A stretch of DNA of 64,000 nucleotides from Myxococcales bacterium (GTDB lineage: Bacteria; Myxococcota_A; Polyangia; Polyangiales; JAFGIB01), in contig JAOUOP010000002.1 in the NCBI GenBank assembly GCA_029880325.1, positions 160,454-224,453 on the forward strand, given 5' to 3'. A program made the translations under genes and the position numbers. A model generated the notes under the pieces. It was not told where the DNA came from. It worked only from the letters and a program-made list of their open reading frames with translations, and did no database searches. Positions 44,867 to 55,853 of this stretch are shown here, piece by piece. Each line of letters opens with the position of its first letter. Within the stretch, counting starts at the first letter, position 1.

Positions 44867-47140
44867 TCAAAACAACGCCAGCTGCCGCCCTCCCAGCCGA
44901 GCAAAGTCCGTACCGCAAAAGTGCAGAATCCCATCGGCTGCCGGCGCCAGCTGCTTTTGCAGGTAGTGGTCGTAGTCGATGGCGTTTTCGCGCGCCTCGA
45001 CCGGTTCCGGGCCGCGCAGCGTCATGTAGTAGCGCACGTCGCGACCGACCTTCGGTAGCTTGCGCGCGGCCTGGACGTGGGGCGGTACGTTCTTGACGTA
45101 CTCGGATACGGCGCGTCGCAAACGCTTGCGATAGATGAGGCGGTCGTCGAGTTCGCCGGCGAGCAGCCGCCGGGTGGTGTCAGCCACAAGGTCCTGGTAG
45201 GGCTTGTCGGTGAAGACGCGCCATAGCAGTTGGCGTTGGAAGTCACGGGCCAGCGGCGTCCAGTCCGAGCGCACCGCCTCGAGCCCCTTGATCACGAGCC
45301 GACCGCCGTCGTCGCTCGCGACCAGGCCCGCGTAGCGCTTTTTGCTGCCCTTTTCGGAGTGGCGCATGGTCGGCATGAAGAAGCGCTCGTAGTGGGTTTC
45401 AAACTCGAGCTCCAGGTGGCTCGTCAGGCCCTGCTGTTCCCTGAGCGATGCGCGGAAGTGTTGGTTGAGGCCGTCGACCAGCTCGTGGCCGATGCGCGCG
45501 CAGGCGGCCCGGTCGCGTTCGTCGCCGAGCCACACGAAGAGCGAGTCCGTGTCGCCGTAGATCACGCGATGGCCCGCCGCTTCGATGCGCGCGCGGCTTT
45601 CGTGGATGATGCGATGGCCACGCCGCGTGATGGAGCTGGCGAGCTTGGGGTTGAAGAAGCGACAGCCGGGCGTTCCGAGCACGCCGTAGAAGGAGTTCAT
45701 CAGGATTTTGATGGCCTGGGAACGCGCGCGGTCGCCGCGGGCCTTGGCCTGGTCGCGGGCCGACCACAGCCCCTCGATCAGCTCCGGAAGAATGTGCCGC
45801 TCGCGTGCGAAGCTGGCTCCCTCGAAGCCCTCGACCCCGTCGTCGCCCGGGAAAGCCAGGCCCATCGGATCGACCAGAAAGGTACGGATGATGCTCGGAT
45901 ACAGGCTCTTGAAGTCGAGCACCAGCACGTTGCGGTAGAGTCCCGGTCGCGAGTCCATCACGTAGCCGCCGGGACTGCTGACCGCGAAGTCGCTCTGGCC
46001 CACGCTCGCTGCCACGTGCCCGGCCCGGTGCAGGCGCGGCAGGTAGAGGTGGTCAAAGGCCGCCACCGCGCCGCCCTGGCGGTCCATGGGCAAGCCGGTC
46101 AACCGCTGGCGCTCGAGGGCAAAGCCGATGAGGTCGGTTTTCTCGAAGATCTCCTGCACCAGCCGGCAGTCTTCGAGGTTGTAGGCGGCGAGGGCCGCCC
46201 GATCCTCCCGATAGAGCCGCAGGATCTCTTCGATCTTGTCCTGCGCGTGGTCGATGCGCTTGCCGCGACCGAGCAGCGCCTGGGCCACGTTTTCGAGCGC
46301 GAAGCTCTCGAAGCTGAAGCTGGCCGAGCGCAGCATGGCGATACCGTCGAGCACGACGCGGCCGGGCACGCGCGCCACGTAGGGTTGAGCGATCGAGCGC
46401 GGCGCCAACACCTCGGCCCGGCGAGCGCCCCGACCGAGCGCAAGCGGCAGGCCCAGGGCACGCGCGCGCTCGATCAGAAAGCGCAGGTCGAATTCGATCA
46501 CGTTCCAGCCGATCAAGACGTCCGGGTCCAGGGCCGCGATGTCGGCGACGAAGTGCTCGAGCAGGGCCCGCTCGTCGGGCACAAGGCGCGTATGCGGTGC
46601 CGGCTCGCCCTGGCCGAGCATCAGCACGCGCTCGTGGTCGCCACAGCACAGGCCGATCGACAGCAGCGTGCCCGCATGATGGTCGGTTTCGATGTCAAAT
46701 GACGCCACGCGCAACTCGGGCCGGTAGTCGCTGGCGCTGAGCGAGGGGTTGTGGGCCAGCAGGTGCCCGCGCTCGCGCGTCAGCTCACCGGCGATGCTGC
46801 AACTGCCGGTGATGAAGCGCTCCATCAGGTAGCGCTCCACGGGCTTCAGGTCCGCCTCCAGCGGCATCTGGCCCGCGTCCAGCAGGCGTTCGCGCTCGCG
46901 CACGAGGCCGCGCTGCGATTTGAAGTAGAGGGCATCGACGGGACGGCCGAGCATACTGGTCAGCTCGAGCGCCTGACGCTCGCCGGCCTGGCTCTGCACC
47001 TGTCGCTCCAGGAAGAACACCGCGCGCTGATTGTCGATGCGCAGGCGCACGGGTCCCTCGTCCGTGCTCGCCCACAGCTCCAGCTCGAGTCCAGCGGGGG
47101 TATCGCGCCAGGTCCGCGTCAGTAGGAAGCCTTCCAGCAC
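44867..47140 (-). CDS. polB: DNA polymerase II (family B)
   Basis: The protein has 757 residues if translated from GTG 47140 (MLEGFLLTRTWRDTPAGLEL aligns with the start of E. coli Pol II); earlier GTG/TTG codons at 47176-47182 are possible. The exonuclease motifs are VASFDIETD, IGWNVIEFDL and YNLEDCRLV. Polymerase motifs are LDFKSLYPSIIRTF, ILMNSFYGVLG and VIYGDTDSLFVWL. Its length matches Pol II (783 in E. coli). It acts in repair and replication restart with proofreading. It sits next to a VOC gene and shows no nearby SOS genes. Confidence 0.92.
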   Translation of the reverse strand: MLEGFLLTRTWRDTPAGLELELWASTDEGPVRLRIDNQRAVFFLERQVQSQAGERQALELTSMLGRPVDALYFKSQRGLVRERERLLDAGQMPLEADLKPVERYLMERFITGSCSIAGELTRERGHLLAHNPSLSASDYRPELRVASFDIETDHHAGTLLSIGLCCGDHERVLMLGQGEPAPHTRLVPDERALLEHFVADIAALDPDVLIGWNVIEFDLRFLIERARALGLPLALGRGARRAEVLAPRSIAQPYVARVPGRVVLDGIAMLRSASFSFESFALENVAQALLGRGKRIDHAQDKIEEILRLYREDRAALAAYNLEDCRLVQEIFEKTDLIGFALERQRLTGLPMDRQGGAVAAFDHLYLPRLHRAGHVAASVGQSDFAVSSPGGYVMDSRPGLYRNVLVLDFKSLYPSIIRTFLVDPMGLAFPGDDGVEGFEGASFARERHILPELIEGLWSARDQAKARGDRARSQAIKILMNSFYGVLGTPGCRFFNPKLASSITRRGHRIIHESRARIEAAGHRVIYGDTDSLFVWLGDERDRAACARIGHELVDGLNQHFRASLREQQGLTSHLELEFETHYERFFMPTMRHSEKGSKKRYAGLVASDDGGRLVIKGLEAVRSDWTPLARDFQRQLLWRVFTDKPYQDLVADTTRRLLAGELDDRLIYRKRLRRAVSEYVKNVPPHVQAARKLPKVGRDVRYYMTLRGPEPVEARENAIDYDHYLQKQLAPAADGILHFCGTDFARLGGRQLALF

Positions 47141-47223
47141 CGGGTCGACCGTGTGCCAGGGCCTGGAGCTTGTCAAAACCACGGAACGACCGCAGGACTG
47201 CCGGCCTGGTCGCCCTCCCCACC

Positions 47224-47634
47224 TCAACGATCCGCCGGCCCGATCCACTCCTGCGGGTTGTGGGCGACCTCCCAGAGATGGCCGTCGGGGTCGGCGAAGT
47301 AGCCGCTGTAGCCTCCCCAGAAGACCTTTTGGGCTTTCTTCACCAGGGTGGCGCCGGCGGCGACGGCCTGCGCCAGCACGGCGTCGACTTCGGCTTCGGT
47401 CGCGACGTTGTGGGCGAGCGCAAAGCCCGCAAAGCCTTGCCCCTGGCTCGGAACCTCCGCATCCTCGGCCAGCGCCTCGCGCCCATAGAGACCCAGCCAG
47501 GTGCCGTCGAGGTTGAAGAAGGCGACCGTGGGTTGCTGCCCCTTGCGCGGCAAACCCAGGCCCTGCTCGTAGAAACGCACCGAGCGTTCGAGATCGGCGA
47601 CGCCCAGGGTGATCATGCTGATGCGTGGTCTCAT
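47224..47634 (-). CDS. VOC-family (glyoxalase/bleomycin-resistance-like) protein
   Basis: The 136-residue single-domain VOC protein starts MRPRISMITLGVADLERSVRF. It has two beta-alpha-beta-beta-beta halves with GYSGYFADPDGHLWEVAHNP as the C-terminal metal or ligand strand. An AAGGA site precedes ATG 47634. Family members are glyoxalases, dioxygenases or binding proteins; this one looks like the small generic group with no assigned substrate. It lies 17 bases from the dihaem lipoprotein gene on the same strand. Confidence 0.86.
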   Translation of the reverse strand: MRPRISMITLGVADLERSVRFYEQGLGLPRKGQQPTVAFFNLDGTWLGLYGREALAEDAEVPSQGQGFAGFALAHNVATEAEVDAVLAQAVAAGATLVKKAQKVFWGGYSGYFADPDGHLWEVAHNPQEWIGPADR

Positions 47635-47651
47635 GTCGTGTCCTTTCGCAG

Positions 47652-49130
47652 CTATTGCTGTAGCAGTTCGATCAGGACCGCCCGTTGCTCGACATCCAGT
47701 ACGCGCACGTGAACCGGCGGCATCGCCCGGATGTCACTGCCGGGCAGGCGCAGGCGCTCGATGGCGGCGTCCTTTTGTGCCCGCGACAGAACGTCCAACT
47801 CCACGTTAAAGCCCGCTCGACTGAGCTTTGGGTCCAGCCGGGAGTTGTGGCATTGGGCGCACGCCTGAACCAGCAGCTCCTGTGCCGGGAGCCCCGGCTC
47901 GCCACCGAAGCCCATGGCCGCCCGCTGCCACGGGTCGTCGGGGAAAACGTCGCGGATGTCGGGCAAGTCCTCGGGCAAAAGCTCGCCGGCCCGGTAGGCG
48001 GCGTAGGCGGCGCCCATGGCCGCGAGCTTGTCGGGGTCGGTGACGCGCAGCTCGGGATAGGGCGCCGGAATCGCTTCGCCCCGCCGCGCACGTTCGTAGG
48101 CAAGCCTCCAGGTAGCGCTGAGCTGCATCACCCAGTCGTCGGGGCGCTCGCCTTCCACAGCCGCTTGTCGACTCAGGGCCACCTCGGCCTCGATCGCCGC
48201 GCCGTCGAATTCGTTGGGCTGGGCTCCGGCGAAGTTGGAATACACGGCGACCAGCTCGAGGCCCCCCGGATGGGAGCGCGCCACCTGATCCCCCGAGCGG
48301 CCGGCGAAATCTTCGTCGCCATGGGCCGCGCGGTAGTCGTCGAACAGCAGACGGCCGCCCTCGGTGCCGGTGAACAGCCAGTGGGTCCACGGGGTCTTGA
48401 GCTCCTGCATGCGCAGGAACTTGGGCGTGCCCGGACCGTCGGGTTGATGGCAGCTGAGGCAGTCGACGACGGTGTTTTGCAGGTCCTGCTCGCCGTAGAG
48501 CGCGAACTCGGTCCAGCCCTGCTCGGTCTGTGGCGTCAGGAGATCGGCCGGACCGCAGCCGTCGCCGTCGTCATTGCAGGCCTGACGGTATTTCAGCAGG
48601 TAGAATCTAAGCTCTGAGTCAACACGATCGCGAACCACGAACTCCACCGTCTGCTCACCGCGCACAAAACCGACGGCCAGAAGCTCCATCGGCGGCACCG
48701 CCCGCAGCTGCTCGAGCTGAAAGACGATGGCGCGCGGGTTGAGGGCGGAGACCGAGCGCGGCGCCGCGGCCGTGGAGTGGCCCGTCAGCGCCATGCCGTA
48801 GAAGCCGCCGATGACGTACTCCGGAAAGCCCAGGGCATCCTGTAGCTCGGCAATCCCTGTGATGCTCGGCGGCTCTTGCGCGCAGAAGAGGTCGCGCAGG
48901 GGGTCATCGCCATCACGGGCGCACAGACGCTCGCGCTGGGCCTCGCCGCGGGGCGCGTGCTCGAGGGGATCGGGCCAGCGCAGGCGGTCGCGCTCCTCTG
49001 GGGGAAGCGGGTCGGCGGTGTCGTTTACCTGCGCCGAGCAGCAAAGCAAGAGCAGCGACAGGGCCGACAGCCAGGCCCCGGCTTTCCCGGGGCGCCATCG
49101 CGTTCTGCCGCGGCGAAACGTCGCGCTCAT
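47652..49130 (-). CDS. Dihaem cytochrome-c-like lipoprotein
   Basis: The protein of 492 residues has a signal with lipobox-type LLLLCCS. It carries two haem-c motifs: CLSCHQ near the middle (VDCLSCHQPDG) and CAQCHN near the C-terminus (VQACAQCHNSRLDPKL), followed by a possible Met ligand in IRAMPPVHVRVLD. The overall layout resembles outer-membrane cytochromes that hold a long middle domain between haems. It should carry electrons in the envelope. The gene is first in the unit with the VOC gene and is divergent from the acyl-CoA dehydrogenase at 49502. Confidence 0.8.
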   Translation of the reverse strand: MSATFRRGRTRWRPGKAGAWLSALSLLLLCCSAQVNDTADPLPPEERDRLRWPDPLEHAPRGEAQRERLCARDGDDPLRDLFCAQEPPSITGIAELQDALGFPEYVIGGFYGMALTGHSTAAAPRSVSALNPRAIVFQLEQLRAVPPMELLAVGFVRGEQTVEFVVRDRVDSELRFYLLKYRQACNDDGDGCGPADLLTPQTEQGWTEFALYGEQDLQNTVVDCLSCHQPDGPGTPKFLRMQELKTPWTHWLFTGTEGGRLLFDDYRAAHGDEDFAGRSGDQVARSHPGGLELVAVYSNFAGAQPNEFDGAAIEAEVALSRQAAVEGERPDDWVMQLSATWRLAYERARRGEAIPAPYPELRVTDPDKLAAMGAAYAAYRAGELLPEDLPDIRDVFPDDPWQRAAMGFGGEPGLPAQELLVQACAQCHNSRLDPKLSRAGFNVELDVLSRAQKDAAIERLRLPGSDIRAMPPVHVRVLDVEQRAVLIELLQQ

Positions 49131-49284
49131 CCGGAAAAAGGCTTAGCACGGATCGGAGCGGCAGCGGCAGCGGCAACGGCACCCGCCGTCCGAGCCACGC
49201 AACTGGCGACAACGGCCGCCTTGCCGAAGCCGCGGTCGCGACGGCCCACGGCTGGGCTGAGCCGACTCCAGCTGGCGCGCCGAA

Positions 49285-49367
49285 CGGGAGGCTTTTGCGG
49301 ACATCGACGGGTCGGCTTGCGGGGCGCGGCACGCCTCCCGGGAGCCGACCCGCGCCCCGCAAAGGCC
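49285..49367 (+). promoter_or_regulatory. Interlaced inverted repeats upstream of the acyl-CoA dehydrogenase gene
   Basis: Three arms appear in the order C, A, B and then C', A', B' rather than nested: CGGGAGGC (49285-49292) with GCCTCCCG (49333-49340), GGGTCGGCT (49309-49317) with AGCCGACCC (49343-49351), and TGCGGGGCGC (49318-49327) with GCGCCCCGCA (49352-49361). ggcttttgcgg (49290-49300) can also pair with ccgcaaaggcc (49357-49367). This gives pseudoknotted or alternative folds in the leader of the gene at 49502. The remaining divergent region (49131-49501) holds no gene. Confidence 0.45.
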
Positions 49368-49501
49368 CGATTCCGCCACAACCCGCCCACGACCGGGGAA
49401 ACCCCGCCTGCGCCTGCTGGCCGGAGCGCCACCGCCACAGACTTGAATTGAGCCGCGATCGTACGATAGTGGCCAGCTTCGACTCGGTCTGGAGGTCTGG
49501 A

Positions 49502-51343
<1,842 letters not shown>

Positions 51344-51367
51344 CGCCGGCCCCCGGTTCTGACCCCC

Positions 51368-51814
51368 ATGCGGCAGCCGAACGATGACGCACGGGCCGCA
51401 GCCCACCAAGGGCTGCCGGCCCAGTGCACCGTGCGCATCGAGCTGCCGCGGGGTGGCGTGCTCAAGCGCCGCGAGGACGGGCGGCTGGACTTCCTCTCGC
51501 CCCTGCCCTGCCCTTTCAACTACGGCAGCGTGCCCGGCACCCGCTCGGGCGACGGCGACCGCATCGACGCCATCGTGCTGGGGCCGCGCCTGGCGGCCGG
51601 CAGCGAGGTGACGCTGCCGGTCCTGGCGGTGGCCGATTTCCTGGACGCCGGCGCCGAGGATCCCAAGTGGATCTGCGGGCAACCACCGCTGAGCCGCCGC
51701 GCACAGGCCGGCATCGACGCCTTCATGCGCCTCTACGCCCTGTGCAAGCGCCAGCTCAACCGCCTACGCGGCCTGCGCGGCACGACCCTCTACCGGGGCC
51801 TCGTGCTGCGCTGA
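51368..51814 (+). CDS. Inorganic-pyrophosphatase-like protein
   Basis: The 148-residue protein has the family I pyrophosphatase core: PFNYGSVPGTRSGDGDRIDAIVLG with the Asp triad DGDxxD, and DFLDAGAEDPKW with Asp-x-Lys. The N-terminal metal-site block reads ELPRGGVLKRRED where the usual is KYExD, so one Glu appears lost. It may be an active but divergent enzyme or a relative with another substrate. It sits 25 bases after the acyl-CoA dehydrogenase gene and 69 bases before hemE; pyrophosphate made by acyl-CoA ligases could be its substrate. Confidence 0.72.
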   Translation: MRQPNDDARAAAHQGLPAQCTVRIELPRGGVLKRREDGRLDFLSPLPCPFNYGSVPGTRSGDGDRIDAIVLGPRLAAGSEVTLPVLAVADFLDAGAEDPKWICGQPPLSRRAQAGIDAFMRLYALCKRQLNRLRGLRGTTLYRGLVLR

Positions 51815-51882
51815 ATCAGCAGCATCATCAGGGCGAAATCACCGCCGATCCGGGCTATCCTGCCGCCCCAGGAGCAAGCCCA

Positions 51883-52914
51883 GTGTCCAACGTCTTCCTC
51901 GATGCCTGCGCCGGCAGGCCCACCCCCCACACGCCCATCTGGCTCAACCGCCAGGCCGGCCGCTACATGCCCGAATACCATCAGGTCAAGGGCAAGCTGC
52001 CGAGCCTCGACTTCTTCAAGGACCCCGAGCGCGCCGCCCAGGCCACCCTGGACGCCCAACGCATCCTGGGCGTGGACGCCGCGATCATGTTCGCCGACCT
52101 CTTGCCCATCCTCGAGCCCATGGGCCTCCAGCTCGAATACGTGGCCGGCGAGGGCCCGCTCTTCCACAACCCCCTGCGCAGCGAAGCCGACGTGGACGCC
52201 CTGCGCGTGGCGCCGGCCGAAGAGGCCACCCCCTACATCGCCGACACGGTCAAAAACATCCTCAGCGGGCTGCCCCCGGAGATCGCCCTGATCGGCTTCG
52301 CCGGCGCGCCCTTCACGCTCGCTTCCTACGCCATCGAAGGCAAGGGCTCGCGCAATTACGTCTTTTGCAAGCGCATGATGTACGAGCAGCCCGAGCTGTG
52401 GGACCGCCTGCTCGACAAGCTCGTCGACCAGGTCGCGAGCTACGTGCAGCTGCAGATCGACAGCGGCGTGCAGGCCGTGCAGCTCTTCGACAGCTGGGTC
52501 GGCTGCCTGTCGGTGCGCGACTTTGACCACTACGTGCTGCCCCATCTGACGCGCCTGATGGACAAACTGCGCGGCCGGGTGCCGCTGATCTACTTCGGCA
52601 CCGGCAACGGCCACCTGCTCGATAGCGCCATGAAGGCCAGCCCCGACGTGATGGCCCTGGACTGGCGGGTGCCCCTGGGCGCCACCTGGCGCCGGCTCGA
52701 GGTGGGCGCCGTACAGGGCAACCTGGACCCCATCGTGCTGTGCGCCGACCGCGCCACCGTCGAGACCCAGGCCCGCGCGGTGCTCGACGAGGCCGCCGGC
52801 CGCCCCGGCCACATCTTCAACCTGGGCCACGGCATCATCCCGGAAACCCCGGTGGACAACGTCAAAGCTCTGGTCGACTTCGTGCACGAGCAGTCCGCCC
52901 GGCGCCCGGCTTGA
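51883..52914 (+). CDS. hemE: Uroporphyrinogen decarboxylase
   Basis: The 343-residue HemE starts at GTG 51883, with AGGAG eight bases before. Conserved blocks are PIWLNRQAGRYMPEY (Arg residues that bind the substrate carboxylates), MFADLLPILEPMG with the catalytic Asp, IGFAGAPFTLASYAIEG, QLFDSWVGCLS, GTGNGHLL, and FNLGHGIIPETPVDNVKALVDFV. It decarboxylates the four acetate side chains of uroporphyrinogen III to give coproporphyrinogen III in haem synthesis. No other haem gene is adjacent. Confidence 0.96.
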   Translation: MSNVFLDACAGRPTPHTPIWLNRQAGRYMPEYHQVKGKLPSLDFFKDPERAAQATLDAQRILGVDAAIMFADLLPILEPMGLQLEYVAGEGPLFHNPLRSEADVDALRVAPAEEATPYIADTVKNILSGLPPEIALIGFAGAPFTLASYAIEGKGSRNYVFCKRMMYEQPELWDRLLDKLVDQVASYVQLQIDSGVQAVQLFDSWVGCLSVRDFDHYVLPHLTRLMDKLRGRVPLIYFGTGNGHLLDSAMKASPDVMALDWRVPLGATWRRLEVGAVQGNLDPIVLCADRATVETQARAVLDEAAGRPGHIFNLGHGIIPETPVDNVKALVDFVHEQSARRPA

Positions 52915-52978
52915 TTCGCCCAGGCGACCCCGACGCCGATCCGCGCTAGGATCGGGCGGCCACCAGGGCGCATTGTGG

Positions 52979-53150
52979 CTAGTCACCCGTGTCGGTAGTT
53001 CTGGGTAAAACTCGGAGAGCAATCGGCGGCCCTCGGCGTGGCGAATCGACGAAGGACATACAGGGTATATTCGAGGAGATAGCCCGACGGGCGGTCGTCG
53101 CGGCGAGGGCCGTCGAGTTTTGCCCAGGACTTCTGACACAGGTGACTAGA
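52979..53150. mobile_element. MITE-like palindromic element (172 bp)
   Basis: The ends are inverted repeats of about 37 bp: ctagtcacccgtgtcggtag and the reverse complement of the right end, ctagtcacctgtgtcagaag, continue with matching ctgggtaaaactcg / ctgggcaaaactcg. Further inside, cggccctcggcgtggcga and cggccctcgccgcgacga match again after a small insertion on the left. The whole element can fold into one long hairpin. It contains no gene and starts 65 bases after hemE. CTAG occurs at both ends. Confidence 0.7.
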
Positions 53151-53330
53151 GCGTCGACCGGTTTGAAACCACCTCAACTTCGCGGGTCTAGCGGGCCCTG
53201 CGCTCCGCTACGGCGCCTCGAAGTAGCTCGGCTACGACTTCGGCACCGTAACGGCACGCCGAACCCACTCTCCCTCGCCGATTTGCGGCGACTTCAAGGC
53301 GCTCGATGCTCTAGAGCGCCGGAGGGATCC
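53150..53330 (-). repeat. Dispersed repeat, copy B
   Basis: The reverse complement of this block aligns with 20031-20195 (shared gcgagggagagtggg, tgccgaagtcgtagc, gagctacttcgaggc, acccgcgaag, gtggtttc). It adjoins the palindromic element and lies just before the kinase gene. It contains an imperfect hairpin around 53216-53242. Confidence 0.72.
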
Positions 53331-53386
53331 TCGGAACTCGGGTCCGCGCCACCCACCGCCCGCACGGCCGCGCCCGGGAGACGCCC

Positions 53387-54874
53387 ATGACGGCCGCGCT
53401 CCGCATCGACCCGGGCGACCGCATCGCCGACAAGTACCGGGTCGAGCGCACCCTGGGTAAGGGCGGCATGGGCGTGGTGCTGCTGGCCCACCACGAGCTG
53501 ACCGGTCGCCGCGTGGCGCTGAAGGTGGTGCCCACGGGCGACCCTGTCGTGCGCGAGCGGCTGCTCCGGGAGGCGCGCTCCATGGGCCGGCTGTCGCATC
53601 CGAACGTGGTCGGCGTGCTCGATATGGGCCTGATCGACGGCGCCGTGTTCTTGGCCATGGAGTACGTGCACGGTGAGAGCCTGCGCAGTCACACGGACGC
53701 CGAACCGCTCGCCGTGGGCGTGGCCATCGATCTGCTGCTGCCGGCCTGCGCCGGCGTGGCAGCCGCCCACCAGGCCGGGATCCTGCACCGCGACCTGAAG
53801 CCGGAAAACCTCTTTGTCTGCACCGATCGCGACGGCACGGCGCTGACCACCAAGGTGCTCGACTTCGGGGTGGCCAAGCACCTCGACGACGGCAACGTGG
53901 ACACCTCCCTGACCGACCAGGGCTCCATCGTGGGCACGCCGAAGTACATGGCCCCGGAACAACTCGGCGGCGACCGCGCCCTCGATGAGCGCACCGACGT
54001 CTACGCCCTGGGCTTGATCCTCTACGAGCTCCTGGTCGGGCAGCTGCCCTACGACGCCACGGGCCTGCGCAAGGTGGTCTGGGAGATCCTGCGCGGCGGC
54101 TTCACGCCAGTCTGCAAGCGGCGCCCCGAGGTGCCCGCAGCGCTCTCGGAGCAGGTGATGCGGGCGCTGGAACCCGAGCGGGAGGCGCGCCACGCCAGCG
54201 TGGCCGAGTTCGCACGGGCGATCGAGCCCTGGGCCGCGAGCCGCCGATACATGGCGCCGCGGGAAATTCACACGCCCGGCGACCTGACCCTGCGGCCGCT
54301 TCCGGGCGAGCGCGAGCCTCCATGCGAGAGCGGCGAGGCGCCCACGATGCCGCTTCCGATCGCGACACCGCCGCAGGAGTGGCCGTCGCAGCAGCAACTG
54401 CAGACGACCCTGCACAGCAACCCGGCCCCGGATTCCGAGAAGCCGCGCCGGTGGCTGTGGCCGGCTCTTGCGCTGGCGGTGCTGGCGCTCGCCGCCCTCG
54501 TCTGGACCCTGGGGCGGCGTGAGGACACGCCGGAGCCGGCGGCGGCGCAGGAGCCCACACGGTCCGGCGAGCAAGCGCCGAAGCCCGAGGTCGAGCCGAC
54601 GCCCGGGCCGGTCGCGAGCCCCGCGGAGGAGGCCGTCACCGGCAGCGGGCCGAACCCGCCGAGCCAAGCCCAAGCGGCCGAAGCCGCCCCGACCACGCCC
54701 CCCACGCCGCCGCAGCCCGTGATCCAAAGAGCACCGAAAAAGCGACCTCCGCGACGCGCCGCAGCGCTTCCGCAGGCCCCTTCCCCGAAGGCGAGCCCCG
54801 ACACCGCTCCTGCCCAACCCACCGAGCCGCGGCGACCACATACCGACAATCGCGACCCCTGGGCCGGCGAGTGA
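53387..54874 (+). CDS. Transmembrane Ser/Thr protein kinase
   Basis: The protein has 495 residues. The kinase domain (about 15-285) is complete: TLGKGGMGVVLLAHH loop, K46, HRDLKPEN (D136), DFG (159-161), the activation loop GTPKYMAPEQL and the DERTDVYALGLILYELL block. A single membrane helix lies near residues 346-364 (WPALALAVLALAALVWTL). The outside part is Pro/Ala/Glu-rich, ending DPWAGE. This is the common bacterial PknB-like plan without PASTA repeats. It is first in a run with a TPR protein and a periplasmic-binding lipoprotein, which suggests an envelope signalling unit. Confidence 0.92.
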   Translation: MTAALRIDPGDRIADKYRVERTLGKGGMGVVLLAHHELTGRRVALKVVPTGDPVVRERLLREARSMGRLSHPNVVGVLDMGLIDGAVFLAMEYVHGESLRSHTDAEPLAVGVAIDLLLPACAGVAAAHQAGILHRDLKPENLFVCTDRDGTALTTKVLDFGVAKHLDDGNVDTSLTDQGSIVGTPKYMAPEQLGGDRALDERTDVYALGLILYELLVGQLPYDATGLRKVVWEILRGGFTPVCKRRPEVPAALSEQVMRALEPEREARHASVAEFARAIEPWAASRRYMAPREIHTPGDLTLRPLPGEREPPCESGEAPTMPLPIATPPQEWPSQQQLQTTLHSNPAPDSEKPRRWLWPALALAVLALAALVWTLGRREDTPEPAAAQEPTRSGEQAPKPEVEPTPGPVASPAEEAVTGSGPNPPSQAQAAEAAPTTPPTPPQPVIQRAPKKRPPRRAAALPQAPSPKASPDTAPAQPTEPRRPHTDNRDPWAGE

Positions 54875-54935
54875 GGGCGATGGGATTGGCTTTTTGAGCC
54901 GCGATGCGGGCAAGATTCCAGACGAGGGTGAGCCC

Positions 54936-55853
54936 GTGAGATTCCCTGCCTGCATCGCGCTTCTCCTGGTCCTCGCCGCAAGCCCGCTGGCCCGGGCGCA
55001 GGCACCGACTGAGCCGGCAACCGGCGGCGAGGTCGAGGGGGCCGAGCAGACTCCCGAGGCGGTGGGCGAAGGCAGCGGGGCTGCGCCCAGCGACGACGAG
55101 CGCGCCCGCCAGCTCTACCGCCACGGCGACCGCCTCTACGCCCAAGGCAACTACGAGGAGGCCGCCAACGCCTTCGAGCAGGCCTATGCCTTGAGCGAAC
55201 GCCCGCTCTTGCTCTTCAACCTGGCCAACGCCTACGAGCGGCAGGGTGCCTGGGCCCGAGCGCTCCAGGCCCTGCGCCGCTACTCCCCCCACGCCGACGA
55301 GCGGGACGCAAAGCTGGTGCAAAGCCGCATTGCGTACCTGGAACGCCGGCTGGCCACCGCCACCGACAGCGCACCACTGTCCGCGGAGCCGCGCCGAGAA
55401 AACTCGCCCCCCAAACCAGCCGCGTCGGAAGCCGACGCCGACTCCAGCGCCGCGACGCAGCCCCCCAACGCCAAGCCCTCGGGCGCCGAAGCGGCGAACT
55501 CCTCCTCGCTCCTCGGCCTGGCCGTGCTGATCGGCGGTGCCTCGATCGTCGCTGGAGGCGGAGTGCTGTGGGCGCTGTCGGCGGCCGAAAGCTCGAAAAT
55601 CGACGAACGCTGCTCCAACGAACCCGGCCATCGCATCTGCCGGACCTCGGCCGATGGGCCACTCGACAAGGAACACAGCTACGCCTTGGCCGGTGACATC
55701 GCCATGTCCGTGGGCGTGCTCACCGCCGGGATCGGCCTCTGGTTGCTGCTGGCCCGGGACGAGAAGCTGGACGGCAAGTCTGCAGGGGCGGGATCGGCCA
55801 CACTGCAAGCCCGCCGCGGCGGCGCACTGCTGCAATGGAGCGGGCATTTCTGA
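54936..55853 (+). CDS. Secreted TPR protein with membrane segments
   Basis: The protein has 305 residues from GTG 54936 with a GAGGG site. The signal peptide ends SPLARAQ. Residues about 50-140 contain TPR units (ARQLYRHGDRLYAQGNYEEA, then LLLFNLANAYERQGAWARAL). A polar linker follows, then two hydrophobic helices (LLGLAVLIGGASIVAGGGVLWAL and IAMSVGVLTAGIGLWLLLA). It resembles the TPR protein at 9765 in its first half but not in its second. It lies between the kinase and a substrate-binding lipoprotein; the stop overlaps the next start (TGATG). Confidence 0.75.
   Translation: MRFPACIALLLVLAASPLARAQAPTEPATGGEVEGAEQTPEAVGEGSGAAPSDDERARQLYRHGDRLYAQGNYEEAANAFEQAYALSERPLLLFNLANAYERQGAWARALQALRRYSPHADERDAKLVQSRIAYLERRLATATDSAPLSAEPRRENSPPKPAASEADADSSAATQPPNAKPSGAEAANSSSLLGLAVLIGGASIVAGGGVLWALSAAESSKIDERCSNEPGHRICRTSADGPLDKEHSYALAGDIAMSVGVLTAGIGLWLLLARDEKLDGKSAGAGSATLQARRGGALLQWSGHF

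Noticed and set aside
51790..53139. Minus-strand open frame over hemE and the palindromic element
   Set aside because: Antisense to hemE, which has all family motifs; no independent evidence.
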